Counted from the stretch's first letter, positions 1-9,655 are shown. The stretch: 64,000 bases of DNA from an uncultured Bacilli bacterium (GCA_944329425.1 CALVIG010000001.1:160015-224014); one strand, 5' to 3'. The notes: generated by a model not told the origin, from the sequence alone. Program-made: numbers and translations.

Positions 1-55
1 TACTAAATAGTGCTAACATTATTAAAATCTTATTTTCGTTCTTAATTTTGTTCAT
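1..55 (-). CDS. Partial unknown gene, N-terminus only
   Basis: A minus-strand reading frame starts at an ATG at position 55 and runs off the left window edge. The visible residues read MNKIKNENKILIMLALFS, a short charged start followed by a hydrophobic stretch, as in a signal peptide or membrane segment. An AAGGATG ribosome-binding site lies about 8 bases upstream of the ATG. A possible minus-strand -10 (TATAAT) lies in the 108-141 repeat. Too little is visible to name a product. Confidence 0.5.
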   Translation of the reverse strand, partial: MNKIKNENKILIMLALFS

Positions 56-107
56 CTTTATATCTCATCCTTAATTAAAAAAATATTAAAGTAATTTTAA
101 CTAATAG

Positions 108-141
108 AATTATACTATATTTAGACATTTTTTTCCATACT
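108..141. repeat. 34-bp intergenic repeat, copy 1
   Basis: This AT-rich stretch matches 5190-5223 in the same orientation at 31 of 34 positions. In both places it sits between a minus-strand gene start and a plus-strand promoter beginning TTGAAA. Its minus strand offers a TATAAT hexamer for the leftward gene. It may be a duplicated bidirectional promoter region. Confidence 0.6.
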
Positions 142-145
142 ACCA

Positions 146-174
146 TTGAAATTTAACAACAATTCATGTATAAT
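146..174 (+). promoter_or_regulatory. SigA-type promoter for a short leader RNA
   Basis: The -35 TTGAAA lies at 146-151 and the -10 TATAAT at 169-174, with a 17-bp spacer and an upstream TG (extended -10). It faces right, towards the 262-288 terminator and the gene at 321. Confidence 0.65.
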
Positions 175-180
175 CTTTTT

Positions 181-288
181 AGAAGGAGAACAAAGTTCGT
201 AACTTGTATGTTATTCGCTCCATAAGGTAAAATCGTCGCACCAATGTGACGTTATTGATTAAATCAATCTGAAAAGATTGATTTTTTT
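181..288 (+). ncRNA. Leader RNA ending in an intrinsic terminator
   Basis: Downstream of the 146-174 promoter, about 100 bases precede a hairpin with arms AATCAATC (262-269) and GATTGATT (276-283) and a run of seven T. An upstream small stem (CGTC/GACG, 234-252) suggests alternative folding. The arrangement resembles a transcription attenuator in front of the gene at 321. I do not recognise a known riboswitch class. Position 195-209 is complementary, with one mismatch, to 5329-5343 in the second leader. Confidence 0.4.
262..288 (+). terminator. Attenuator-like terminator
   Basis: Eight-base-pair stem with a six-base loop, followed by T7 at 282-288. It lies 33 bases before the next gene. Confidence 0.7.
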
Positions 289-320
289 GTGCGTTATTGC
301 AAAGAAAGGTGTGATGTGAT

Positions 321-593
321 ATGATTAGAATAATTAAAAAGAAAATCAATATGAGTGATGAACTCAAAACCAAAATTAATTGGTCTTGCAAATTTAACAA
401 TAGGCCCTACGAAATTATAGAGGGTCATCTAAGAATTGTTGAGAATACCAATTTAGCGTATGTCGAGCCTCATAAGGTTATTATAAATAACCAATTATAT
501 CTGTTCTTTAATGAACAAAAATACTTTTATGTCGGGAACTTAAAGAAGAAAATCCCAATTGCTGATTTATCAGAGTACATAGCAAGGCATTAA
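321..593 (+). CDS. Hypothetical 90-residue island protein
   Basis: I do not recognise this family. The protein is small and basic, with a central part rich in aromatic residues (about residues 23-75) that could be a small beta-rich fold. No membrane segment or catalytic motif is visible. The start at 321 is supported by AAAGGTG about 10 bases upstream; an internal ATG at residue 11 is an alternative. It lies between an attenuator-like terminator (262-288) and another terminator (664-693), so it is probably a monocistronic gene controlled by the leader. Its place next to a serine recombinase suggests it is island cargo or an accessory gene. Confidence 0.6.
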   Translation: MIRIIKKKINMSDELKTKINWSCKFNNRPYEIIEGHLRIVENTNLAYVEPHKVIINNQLYLFFNEQKYFYVGNLKKKIPIADLSEYIARH

Positions 594-661
594 TTAATTG
601 AGAGTTTATATACTCCCACAATATTGGTTTATTTTGTCGTGTAAATAAATTAATATGTTAG

Positions 662-2566
<1,905 letters not shown>

Positions 2567-2569
2567 ATT

Positions 2570-2932
2570 ATGGAATTAAAATATACAAGAACTGGTGATT
2601 ATGAATTACCAAATTTAATTTTAAATGATAATAAAAAAGGAACGATTAATAAATATGGAATGTTAAGACTCAATTATTTAAAACACCATAAAAAATCACA
2701 TTATACTACACTTTTAATGAAAGATGAACTTACTAATCATCTTGTTTCAGTAAGTAAAGATGCAGAAACTCTATTAAATAATTTAATAGAAAGTTATAAA
2801 AAAAGAGATAAAAAACTATCTGAAAAAAACAAAGAAATTAACCAACTTGAATGGGTAAAGTTAATGAATAATTATAAAAAGACAGCAGAAGAAATAATTT
2901 TAAAAGAACTAATTTATATAGAAAATGTGTGA
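2570..2932 (+). CDS. tnpV: TnpV family transposon-encoded protein
   Basis: A 120-residue protein that matches the TnpV family from memory of its hallmark features: an N-terminal YTRTGDYELPNL, the KYG..RL.YLK.HK segment, the YTTLLM segment, and the C-terminal WV.LMNN...AEEI.LKELIY. TnpV proteins occur beside large serine recombinases in Tn4451-type and related conjugative elements; their biochemical role is not established. It starts 3 bases after the recombinase stop, so the two are very likely co-transcribed and translationally linked. It ends with TGA, which helps show the code is standard. Confidence 0.88.
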   Translation: MELKYTRTGDYELPNLILNDNKKGTINKYGMLRLNYLKHHKKSHYTTLLMKDELTNHLVSVSKDAETLLNNLIESYKKRDKKLSEKNKEINQLEWVKLMNNYKKTAEEIILKELIYIENV

Positions 2933-2957
2933 GTACATCATCACATATTTTGTCTGG

Positions 2958-3012
2958 CAAGCACTGAATTTGTACTCCCGTACAAATTCTTTTATGGGAA
3001 TTCCCATACCCT
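2958..3012 (+). repeat. Hairpin plus palindrome element, copy 1 (possible oriT or operator)
   Basis: Two perfect symmetric structures lie back to back: a hairpin GAATTTGTAC / GTACAAATTC (2966-2975 and 2980-2989, TCCC loop), then a 16-bp palindrome TATGGGAATTCCCATA (2993-3008). They sit 30 bases before the mobC-like gene. A degenerate second copy occurs at 5464-5515. Position next to a relaxosome gene makes oriT or an autoregulatory operator plausible; no nick site can be assigned. Confidence 0.6.
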
Positions 3013-3039
3013 TAAATTTTAGAAAGGAGACCTTAAATT

Positions 3040-3414
3040 ATGAGAAGAAGAAATAATAAAGTTAATGTATTTTTAAGTGATGATGAAAAATTTATTTTAA
3101 AAAGAGATTCTTCAAAATTAAATTTATCTCAATCTGAATATATTAGAAATTTAATTATAGGATATGAAGTTAAAAATACAAAAGTTAAAGAAGAAACCAA
3201 AAATAGTATTGATGAATATATTATAGAAAAAATTTTTAAAACATTAGAAGAAAATATCAATTGTTTAATCAAAGTAAAAAATAAATTTCATTATCTTGGT
3301 TACTTTGAAGATGAACGAGCAATCGGAACTAAAATAGAAGTTTTAAAAACACAAAACAGAGAGATAAAAGAATGTTTATCTTCTATTATAAACGACAAAG
3401 ACAATGCCAATTAA
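3040..3414 (+). CDS. MobC-like ribbon-helix-helix relaxosome protein
   Basis: A 124-residue basic protein. The N-terminal 45 residues read as a ribbon-helix-helix DNA-binding unit (VNVFLSDDEK, then LNLSQSEYIRNLI), the pattern of MobC-type mobilization accessory proteins in Bacillota elements. The rest is helical and charged. RHH proteins of this kind bind near oriT and help the relaxase; here no relaxase gene is visible, so mobilization would need one in trans or the module has decayed. AAAGGAG precedes the ATG by about 10 bases. The structured element at 2958-3012 lies directly upstream and is the obvious candidate binding site. Confidence 0.72.
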   Translation: MRRRNNKVNVFLSDDEKFILKRDSSKLNLSQSEYIRNLIIGYEVKNTKVKEETKNSIDEYIIEKIFKTLEENINCLIKVKNKFHYLGYFEDERAIGTKIEVLKTQNREIKECLSSIINDKDNAN

Positions 3415-3425
3415 GCATTGTCTTT
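3397..3425. terminator. Perfect 11-bp hairpin between convergent genes
   Basis: AAAGACAATGC (3397-3407) pairs with GCATTGTCTTT (3415-3425) around a 7-base loop. It overlaps the last codons of the mobC-like gene and faces the end of the ABC exporter gene, so it could stop transcription from both sides; the T-runs are short. Confidence 0.6.
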
Positions 3426-3431
3426 ACAACT

Positions 3432-5150
3432 TTAACCTTCAATTTCATATAAATTTTTATATTCTGGGCATTTCTTTATTAATTCATTATGAGTACCACT
3501 ATCAATTATTTCATGATTGTTTAAAACAAATATACAATCTGAGTCAATTATTGTGCTCAGTCTATGTGCCACAATTATCACTGTATGATCTTTAGATAAA
3601 TTCTTAATAATATTTTTAATTTTTTCTTGATTATTGTTGTCTAATGAACTTGTAGCCTCATCAAATAAAACTATCTTTGATTTTTTTATAAGAGCTCTGG
3701 CAATTGCTAATCTTTGCTTTTGTCCACCACTTAATATTACTCCATTTTCACCCACAATTGTTTCATATCCATCTTGCATTTCCATAATAGCATCATGTAA
3801 TTGAGCCTTCCTACATACATCTTCTATTTCTTTATCTGAAGCTTTAGGATTTGCTAATCTGATATTTTCTTTTATTGAAAGATTAAATATATAAGGTGAT
3901 TGAGAAACTACTGAAATATTATTTCTTATTGTTGTTTCTGATAAAGTATTTATATTATAATTATCTATTAAGATTTCACCATCACTAGCGCTGTAACTTT
4001 TATTAATTAACTTTAATATAGTAGACTTTCCCTCGCCACTTTTTCCAACTATAGCCACCATTTTATTACAATCTATTTTAAAATTAAGATTTTCAAATAA
4101 ATTATTTGAACCATATTTGAATTTTAAATTCTTAAATTCAATTGAACCTTTTATATTTTTGATATCTAAATCTCCATATGTTTCCTTAGAAAATGATTTA
4201 TATGTAATTATATCAAATACTCTTTGAGATGATACTTTTCCATCTGCTAATTTTTCTCTTATCTCAGATATATAATTTATCAAATCTAGTACTTTATTTT
4301 TATATAAGAAAATTATTAAAAATGAACTGATTTCAAGAGAATTATGCGTAATAAAATAAATTGATATTAATATAAATATAAAGTCTAATATATGTTGAAA
4401 AGCTTTAATCCATCTATTCCATGTCCTTCTTGTATCTATACTCTTTATTTCAGCTTTAATTGTTTCCGTTTGTTTTTGATTGACGTCTTGTAAAACTGTT
4501 GACTTTAAATTAAGATCTTTTATTTCTCTTATTCCTCTTACTACGTCTGTATATAGTCCTACTACTTTTTCATCTTTTTCTTTGTAATCTTTTTTTACTC
4601 TTTTGTAATAAAATAATTTCTTCGATGTTAAAATATATACTAAAATTACATTTAAAATTAAATAGAAGCCTAAATATATATTAAGAAAAAATACATAAAT
4701 TATAAAACTGATGTTAAGTATAATACCAGATAAATCATCTGTTATATAATCAAATAACTCAGACAATTCGGTTGTATCTTTATTTAATCTGGATATAAAA
4801 AGTCCTGAATTTGTATTATCAAAGTTTTTTATTTCAAAATTAGTTAAACTTTTTAACATATCACTTTTTAAATCAAAATTTACTTTTCCATTTAATTTCA
4901 AAACTGTTCTTGACCATAAATTAGTAACTATTTCTATTATAATTCTTAATATAACTAAAAATAAAGCAGTATTTAATATTTGGTTTTTATTAAAATTTTC
5001 AAAAAAACCTAACATTTTACCTTCATATATAGGTGATAATAAAGATATTCCAGCATACCCCAAACTTAATATAATTACCATTATAGATAAAAACTTATAT
5101 TTTTTATAATATTTAAATAATTTACTTAAATTATTAGTATTTTTTTTCAT
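3432..5150 (-). CDS. ABC transporter, fused permease and ATPase (MsbA/LmrA type)
   Basis: A 572-residue half-transporter expected to act as a homodimer in the membrane. The N-terminal part (about residues 20-320) has six hydrophobic spans typical of type I exporter domains. The C-terminal nucleotide-binding domain has Walker A GKSGEGKS, the signature LSGGQKQRLAIARAL, Walker B IVLFDEATSSLD and the switch histidine in VAHRLST. The substrate cannot be told; drug, lipid or peptide export are all possible. AGGGAG precedes the ATG. It sits in the recombinase island and its upstream region holds one copy of the 34-bp repeat, so it is probably cargo. There is no peptidase C39 domain, arguing against a bacteriocin-processing exporter. 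Confidence 0.92.
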   Translation of the reverse strand: MKKNTNNLSKLFKYYKKYKFLSIMVIILSLGYAGISLLSPIYEGKMLGFFENFNKNQILNTALFLVILRIIIEIVTNLWSRTVLKLNGKVNFDLKSDMLKSLTNFEIKNFDNTNSGLFISRLNKDTTELSELFDYITDDLSGIILNISFIIYVFFLNIYLGFYLILNVILVYILTSKKLFYYKRVKKDYKEKDEKVVGLYTDVVRGIREIKDLNLKSTVLQDVNQKQTETIKAEIKSIDTRRTWNRWIKAFQHILDFIFILISIYFITHNSLEISSFLIIFLYKNKVLDLINYISEIREKLADGKVSSQRVFDIITYKSFSKETYGDLDIKNIKGSIEFKNLKFKYGSNNLFENLNFKIDCNKMVAIVGKSGEGKSTILKLINKSYSASDGEILIDNYNINTLSETTIRNNISVVSQSPYIFNLSIKENIRLANPKASDKEIEDVCRKAQLHDAIMEMQDGYETIVGENGVILSGGQKQRLAIARALIKKSKIVLFDEATSSLDNNNQEKIKNIIKNLSKDHTVIIVAHRLSTIIDSDCIFVLNNHEIIDSGTHNELIKKCPEYKNLYEIEG

Positions 5151-5189
5151 AATTGTAACTCCCTGTATAAATTAAATTCCCATCACAAA

Positions 5190-5223
5190 AATTATACTAT
5201 ATTTTGACAATTTTTTCTATACT
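5190..5223. repeat. 34-bp intergenic repeat, copy 2
   Basis: Matches 108-141 at 31 of 34 positions in direct orientation. Its minus strand contains a TATAAT for the ABC exporter, and the plus-strand promoter at 5226-5253 follows, the same arrangement as in copy 1. Confidence 0.6.
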
Positions 5224-5225
5224 CC

Positions 5226-5253
5226 TTGAAAATATTTAATGGAATGGTATAAT
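5226..5253 (+). promoter_or_regulatory. Promoter of an orphan short RNA
   Basis: TTGAAA at 5226-5231, 16-bp spacer, and an extended -10 TGGTATAAT with TATAAT at 5248-5253. It points right, but no plus-strand gene follows before the minus-strand HD gene. Confidence 0.6.
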
Positions 5254-5259
5254 AAATTT

Positions 5260-5365
5260 GTCAGAGAGATTTAATCATTCTTGGGAGTATTATTTTTCGC
5301 ATACGTGTATAGTTAAGGCTCCATTTGAATACAACTTACGAACTTTTTATTGTTCGTAAGTTTTT
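5260..5365 (+). ncRNA. Orphan leader or small RNA of about 100 bases
   Basis: Bounded by the 5226-5253 promoter and a strong terminator hairpin (ACTTACGAAC at 5334-5343 with GTTCGTAAGT at 5352-5361, then T5). No open reading frame of useful size follows on the plus strand, so the transcript is likely non-coding, or the remnant of an attenuator whose gene was lost. No known RNA family was recognised. Confidence 0.4.
5334..5365 (+). terminator. Intrinsic terminator of the short RNA
   Basis: Perfect 10-bp stem, 8-base loop, T-run at 5361-5365. Confidence 0.75.
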
Positions 5366-5385
5366 ATTTTATATAAATAATTATC

Positions 5386-5427
5386 AAAAAAGAGGAAAAA
5401 ATTATAAAAAAAATTAATCCTCTTTTT
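5386..5427. terminator. Terminator-like inverted repeat
   Basis: AAAAAGAGGA near 5387-5396 pairs with TCCTCTTTTT at 5418-5427 across a long A-rich loop. It may act as a second terminator, in either direction. Confidence 0.4.
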
Positions 5428-5463
5428 ATATTTTATTTAATATGAAAGTAATTTGATTGTATA

Positions 5464-5515
5464 GTAAGCACTGAATTTATACTCCTAGACAATTCTATTA
5501 TATGAATTCTCATAA
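5464..5515 (+). repeat. Hairpin plus palindrome element, copy 2 (degenerate)
   Basis: Aligns with 2958-3012 (AAGCACTGAATTT, TACTCC, AATTCT, TTAT, GAATTC and CATA blocks in the same order and spacing, one gap). The inverted symmetry of the first hairpin is mostly lost and the palindrome is imperfect. It abuts the 3' end of the HD gene and may mark a second element junction or a decayed copy. Confidence 0.55.
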
Positions 5516-5519
5516 TCGT

Positions 5520-6554
5520 CTAATCACTAAAATTAAAATCTAGATACACATAATTATTCATGTCATAAGACAAATTGTTTTCTATCAACTTATTTGCAAT
5601 TTTACAACATTCAGAAATTCTTTTGCCATTAAATAATGGATCAATATACCTAATTTTTGCACCATGATGTACATAATAAACGTTTTTAGGCTCTTCTTTT
5701 GAGATTTTTACTTTCTTAGCATTTTTCCAAATATTAAATATGTTATTATATCTAGAATTTTCTATAATATTAATTACTTCACTTTCTTTTAATTCATATA
5801 AATCTTTTTTAGATATTTTGTTTTCATTACTTAATCTTTTTAAAATATCTGCTAGTAACCGCATAGAATATCTAGTTCTATCTTCACGATATATAACAGA
5901 TAATCTGCTTGTAAATTTTACAAAATTTCTAGCCATTTTTTTAGTCCTAAAACCCAACTCTATTTCATTTTCTTCATTTAATTGAATCTCTATATCATCA
6001 TAAATTTCTTTAATACTTTCAAAATCTAACAATTTATACGTAAACAAAGCATTTGAAAGAGAATATTCTAATCTGTCAGCAGATAGTTTTGGAGTATCAT
6101 TATCTGCAATTGGATATAAGTGATAATTGTCTACTTCTTCTATATTAATTTTATCTCTTTTTAATAGGGTCGTTATTTCTTTAGATTTTTTAATCATTTC
6201 TGTGGTTAAATCTTCTGTTGACTCTTGTGCCATATAATCTCCATTTAGAAAATCTACGCAATGCTTAAATACAGGTGTGGCTATATCATGAAATAGACCA
6301 GATAAAGTCTGTTTTTTATCATGAGTAAAATGCCAAACAATTAGTGCAACGGCTACAGAATGATCTAAACTTGAAAAGAAAAAATTACTTTCAAATAAAT
6401 CAGAATATATAGTACCACAAGTAATACTAATATATTGTTGTGATATTAATTCTTTTGTATCTATGTATTCGTTTAACCATTCTGGGAAATCAGGCTCTAA
6501 AATTTTAAAATAATCTTTTATTTTTTTACTAACATTATCATAATATTTACTCAT
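5520..6554 (-). CDS. HD-domain phosphohydrolase-like protein
   Basis: A 344-residue cytoplasmic protein with an HD-superfamily signature: LDHSVAVALIVWHF followed by GLFHDIATPVFKH at about residues 83-120, and a later Asp (KLSADRLEY near residue 160) that would complete the metal site. Such proteins hydrolyse phosphate esters of nucleotides or similar substrates; the substrate here is unknown. AAAGGAGA lies 9 bases before the ATG. It follows a degraded ASCH gene on the same strand and ends beside the copy-2 palindrome element, so it may be island cargo or the first chromosomal gene outside the island. Confidence 0.78.
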   Translation of the reverse strand: MSKYYDNVSKKIKDYFKILEPDFPEWLNEYIDTKELISQQYISITCGTIYSDLFESNFFFSSLDHSVAVALIVWHFTHDKKQTLSGLFHDIATPVFKHCVDFLNGDYMAQESTEDLTTEMIKKSKEITTLLKRDKINIEEVDNYHLYPIADNDTPKLSADRLEYSLSNALFTYKLLDFESIKEIYDDIEIQLNEENEIELGFRTKKMARNFVKFTSRLSVIYREDRTRYSMRLLADILKRLSNENKISKKDLYELKESEVINIIENSRYNNIFNIWKNAKKVKISKEEPKNVYYVHHGAKIRYIDPLFNGKRISECCKIANKLIENNLSYDMNNYVYLDFNFSD

Positions 6555-6676
6555 TATGCATCTCTCCTTTTATCACAGTGAATATATTATTTGCTTGTTT
6601 TTCAGTATACAAATTAAAACCGAACTTATAATCTTTATAGATTGTCCTTGATTATCAGAACAAAGTTAATTCAATT

Positions 6677-7030
6677 TCATTTTTTTACTTCAAATATTTC
6701 AAACAGAACTTTTGTATTACCATTAAATATTGGATTAATTGATTTAAAATAGTCTACATGTACATTTTTCCATTCATCAAATGTGCCTTCTCCTTCAAGA
6801 AGCGCAAGATCTTCAGTAATATTTTTAAATTCTGTTATTATTACTTGTTTTGTTTTAGTAATACATGCTTTTTCCCCATTATCAAAAGTTAGTATAGATT
6901 CTTCACCAACAATTGGAATATCTTTTTCATCATAAATACAAGTAGTAGCAGTTTTTTTACCAGATAAAACTAATTCTACCAATTTATCATTATCTATTCC
7001 AAAATATTAAGTTTTAAGTTTATTATACAT
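6677..7030 (-). pseudogene. Broken ASCH-domain protein gene
   Basis: The readable part from about 7006 down encodes an ASCH-like domain: FGIDNDK, then LVLSGKKTATT near the start, and FDEWKNVHVDYF with a final VLFEIFEV. ASCH proteins have a beta-barrel that binds RNA or nucleotide-like ligands. The conserved N-terminus is missing: reading upstream in frame gives a TAA at 7007-7009 and then only MYNKLKT from an ATG at 7030 with no ribosome-binding site. The only in-frame start after the stop is a TTG (6982) inside the domain, also without a good site. Family members are usually about 140 residues; 101 remain. I read this as a 5'-truncated or nonsense-mutated gene. Confidence 0.65.
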
Positions 7031-7106
7031 AATAATCAATTTTTTTACATATTATAACATAAATTCTATTAAATCAAAATTTTATATAATAATATCATTC
7101 ATTTTA

Positions 7107-7136
7107 TCTACACAAATAAAATACATATGCTATAAT
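7107..7136 (+). promoter_or_regulatory. metK promoter
   Basis: An extended -10 TGCTATAAT (TATAAT at 7131-7136) with a weak -35 TCTACA at 7107-7112, spacer 18. It lies just upstream of the SAM riboswitch. Confidence 0.6.
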
Positions 7137-7145
7137 ATTAATAGA

Positions 7146-7257
7146 AACCTTATAAAGAGTAGCGGAGGGACTGGCCCTATGAAACTACAGCAACCTATTA
7201 AATTAGGTGCTAAAGCCGAATGATAAGGAGCTTTAAACGGGTTTTGTCCCGTTTTTT
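7146..7257 (+). promoter_or_regulatory. SAM-I (S-box) riboswitch with terminator
   Basis: The conserved S-box core is visible: AAGAGTAGCGGAGGGACTGG at 7154-7173, then GAAAC, GCAACC and GGTGCTAAAGCC, with P1 formed by CCTTAT (7149-7154) and ATAAGG (7223-7228). An expression platform follows: AAACGGG (7235-7241) with CCCGTTT (7248-7254) and T6. SAM binding would favour the terminator and shut off metK, matching the downstream gene's product. Confidence 0.95.
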
Positions 7258-7289
7258 ATTTGGTTTCAATAACTAAAAGGAGTGATATT

Positions 7290-8315
7290 ATGAAATTATA
7301 TTCAAATGAAATCGTTTTTCGTGGACACCCAGATAAAGTGTGTGATCAAATAAGCGATGCCATACTAGATGAGTATCTAAAAAAAGATAAGTTTTCTAGA
7401 TGCGCAATTGAGGTTATGGGAGGTAAAGGTAAAATCTTTATAACGGGAGAAGTAACATCAAAAGCTAAAGTAAACGTTATAGCCGTCGTAAAAAGAGTTT
7501 TAAAAGATGTCGGGTACCAAGAAGAATATGAAATAATAAATAATTTGGGAAAGCAAAGTAAGGATATTGCGTTAGGTACTAACAAAGAAGTTGGTGGTGC
7601 TGGTGACCAAGGTATGATGTTTGGTTACGCTTGTAACGATACTAAGGAGCTACTTCCAACCGCTATGGTAATACTTCAAAAATTAAGTATGTGGTATGAT
7701 GAAGAAAGAAAAAGATGCCCTTACTTATACTCTGATGGAAAAGCACAAATAACCGGGTATTATGATGATGATGACATGAAGTTACAAAAAATAAAATACT
7801 TTACTATCTCTTACCAAAACGATGAACTTCATAGAGATGAAACGGATGAAAAAATAAAACAAAAATGCCTTGAAATATGTAAATATTACGATATTGAGAT
7901 AGAAGAATTCTTAATTAACCCAACTGGTAAATTTTTAATTGGAGGTTTTAATGCTGATGCAGGCCTTACCGGAAGAAAAATAGTAGTAGATAGCTACCAA
8001 TCATTTGCTAAGGTTGGAGGTGGTGCTTTTAGCGGAAAAGACCCAAGTAAAGTAGATAGAAGCGCTGCGTATAAAGCAAGAGAAATTGCTAAACAGTTCT
8101 TAATAAAATACAACTTAAAATGGTGCAGTGTTCAGCTAAGTTATGCAATAGGAATAGAAAAACCTCTTGCTATATACATTAACAGTAATTTAGGAGATAT
8201 AAAAGTTGATGAATCTTTATATAAAAAGTGTACACCTAATAACATCATTAAAGATTTAAAGCTTTATAAACCTTTGTATGAGCAAAAAGCTAGGTTTGGA
8301 CATTTTTTAAATTAA
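7290..8315 (+). CDS. metK: S-adenosylmethionine synthetase (short form)
   Basis: Makes SAM from methionine and ATP in the cytoplasm. Signature segments are clear: GHPDKVCDQISDAILDEYL near the N-terminus, GAGDQGMMFGYA near residue 105, and GGGAFSGKDPSKVDRSAAY near residue 245. The start at 7290 is set by AAAAGGAG 8 bases upstream; the frame extends further but into the riboswitch. At 341 residues it is about 40-50 shorter than usual MetK (around 385-400); the C-terminus stops soon after the FGHF motif, and the central domain is compact. The catalytic segments seem intact, so it is probably active. Controlled by the SAM-I riboswitch. Confidence 0.95.
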   Translation: MKLYSNEIVFRGHPDKVCDQISDAILDEYLKKDKFSRCAIEVMGGKGKIFITGEVTSKAKVNVIAVVKRVLKDVGYQEEYEIINNLGKQSKDIALGTNKEVGGAGDQGMMFGYACNDTKELLPTAMVILQKLSMWYDEERKRCPYLYSDGKAQITGYYDDDDMKLQKIKYFTISYQNDELHRDETDEKIKQKCLEICKYYDIEIEEFLINPTGKFLIGGFNADAGLTGRKIVVDSYQSFAKVGGGAFSGKDPSKVDRSAAYKAREIAKQFLIKYNLKWCSVQLSYAIGIEKPLAIYINSNLGDIKVDESLYKKCTPNNIIKDLKLYKPLYEQKARFGHFLN

Positions 8316-8333
8316 ATAACAACAAATTATAAT

Positions 8334-8368
8334 AAAAAAGAATAATATTGTAATTATTCTTTTTTTAC
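8334..8368. terminator. Bidirectional terminator between metK and pncC-like gene
   Basis: An AAAAAAGAATAAT arm pairs with ATTATTCTTTTTTT around a 6-base loop; the A-run and T-run make it usable from both converging genes. Confidence 0.75.
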
Positions 8369-8374
8369 GTTACT

Positions 8375-8842
8375 TTAAACTATGTTTAATAACATTTCGT
8401 TTACTTTTTCTATTACTAATAATTTGTTTTCTTTTCTACAATGTTTAACAGCTTTTAACGTATCATTGTAAAATTTATTATTATCTTTATCATATATGCT
8501 TATAAACACAGTATAATCATCACCAGCTAAATTTTCTTTATCTATTTTTCCAAACTTACCTGTTATTCCAACGCCATAATTACTATTAGTAAACTTTGAT
8601 ATGTTATAACTCATTTCTTTTGCGGTTTCAATACTGTAAACTGAGTATTTATCGATTATATCTTTTGATACTCCCATTTTTATTTTAAACTGGTTAGAAT
8701 ATGTAATAGCAGAAAATTTAAGTATTTCAGACGCACCTTCTACATTGGTAATGCTACTTGCTAAAGCACCACCCGTACAAGATTCCATTGTTGATATAGT
8801 TTTTTTATTATTAATTAACTTTTTAACCAATTTTTCTAACAT
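8375..8842 (-). CDS. pncC: CinA C-terminal domain protein, NMN amidase-like
   Basis: A 155-residue stand-alone CinA-C domain. The hallmark MESCTGGALASSI lies at about residues 19-31 and GVGITGKFG near residue 92. Stand-alone members hydrolyse nicotinamide mononucleotide to NaMN plus ammonia (NMN deamidase), which recycles NAD; that is known for the family, not shown here. The N-terminal molybdopterin-like domain of full CinA is absent. It shares its orientation with the MBL-fold gene 9 bases upstream, so the two may be one transcript with ppa. Confidence 0.85.
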   Translation of the reverse strand: MLEKLVKKLINNKKTISTMESCTGGALASSITNVEGASEILKFSAITYSNQFKIKMGVSKDIIDKYSVYSIETAKEMSYNISKFTNSNYGVGITGKFGKIDKENLAGDDYTVFISIYDKDNNKFYNDTLKAVKHCRKENKLLVIEKVNEMLLNIV

Positions 8843-8851
8843 TTATGTCAC

Positions 8852-9655
8852 CTATTTTAATATTATACCTTTAATATTCTCGTTTAATCCATCAGTAAAA
8901 TTATTCGCGTTAACGCTTGAACCTACTTCATCATAATGAACAGGAACCGCATATTTAGGTTTCATTTCGTTAACCACCGAAGCAGCGTCACTATCAGTCA
9001 TTGTATACGTTCCCCCTACTGGTATAAATATTACGTCACAATTAACTTTTTTTAGTTCATCGGTAACGTCACTATCCCCTACCACGTAATACGTTATACC
9101 ATCAATGTTAACGTTATATCCTACCCAATTATAAGATTTTTTATGATATGTCTTATCAGTATTATAAGCTGGTATAACTTCAAAAGATAAATCCATAACA
9201 GTATGATTTTCATTAGGATATACAACCGTTATTTTATCATCACTAACTCCTAATTTTTTAATCTTACTTTCTAAATCGTTCGTAACAATAAAATTAGTAT
9301 CACTATTCATAACCTTTTTAATATCTTCCTCCGAATAATGATCGTAATGCGAGTGAGTTATAAAAACATAATCAGCGTCATTTTTTGCTTCCGTTATTTT
9401 GAAAGGATCAAAATAAATTATCATACCCTTTTTTTCTATTCTAATTGACGACTGGTAATTAAGCGTTATTCCATCCATTATATCTTCTTCCTCATCCTTT
9501 TCATTTTCTTTATCACTTTCAGTAGTTGTTGTTACATTGTTTTCGGTTTTATTCTCATTTTCTTCTTTTTCTATTTGCGTTTCGTTAAAATACGAAACCA
9601 AAGCCGCAATTAAAAATATTATTGCAATAATTACTACATAAAGCTTTTTATTCAT
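8852..9655 (-). CDS. Membrane-anchored MBL-fold metal-dependent hydrolase
   Basis: About 267 residues. An N-terminal hydrophobic segment (LYVVIIAIIFLIAALVSYF) followed by an acidic, Thr/Glu-rich linker suggests a membrane anchor with an outside-facing catalytic domain. The metallo-beta-lactamase motif HSHYDHY sits near residue 120, with GDSDVTD and PVHYDEV further on, as in UlaG-like hydrolases. The substrate is unknown. The start at 9655 is chosen because AGAAGGAT lies 6 bases upstream; it overlaps the end of ppa by 8 bases, showing translational coupling. Confidence 0.8.
   Translation of the reverse strand: MNKKLYVVIIAIIFLIAALVSYFNETQIEKEENENKTENNVTTTTESDKENEKDEEEDIMDGITLNYQSSIRIEKKGMIIYFDPFKITEAKNDADYVFITHSHYDHYSEEDIKKVMNSDTNFIVTNDLESKIKKLGVSDDKITVVYPNENHTVMDLSFEVIPAYNTDKTYHKKSYNWVGYNVNIDGITYYVVGDSDVTDELKKVNCDVIFIPVGGTYTMTDSDAASVVNEMKPKYAVPVHYDEVGSSVNANNFTDGLNENIKGIILK

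Noticed and set aside
3432-5150. Bacteriocin exporter role for the ABC transporter
   Set aside because: No C39 peptidase domain and no precursor peptide gene were seen nearby.
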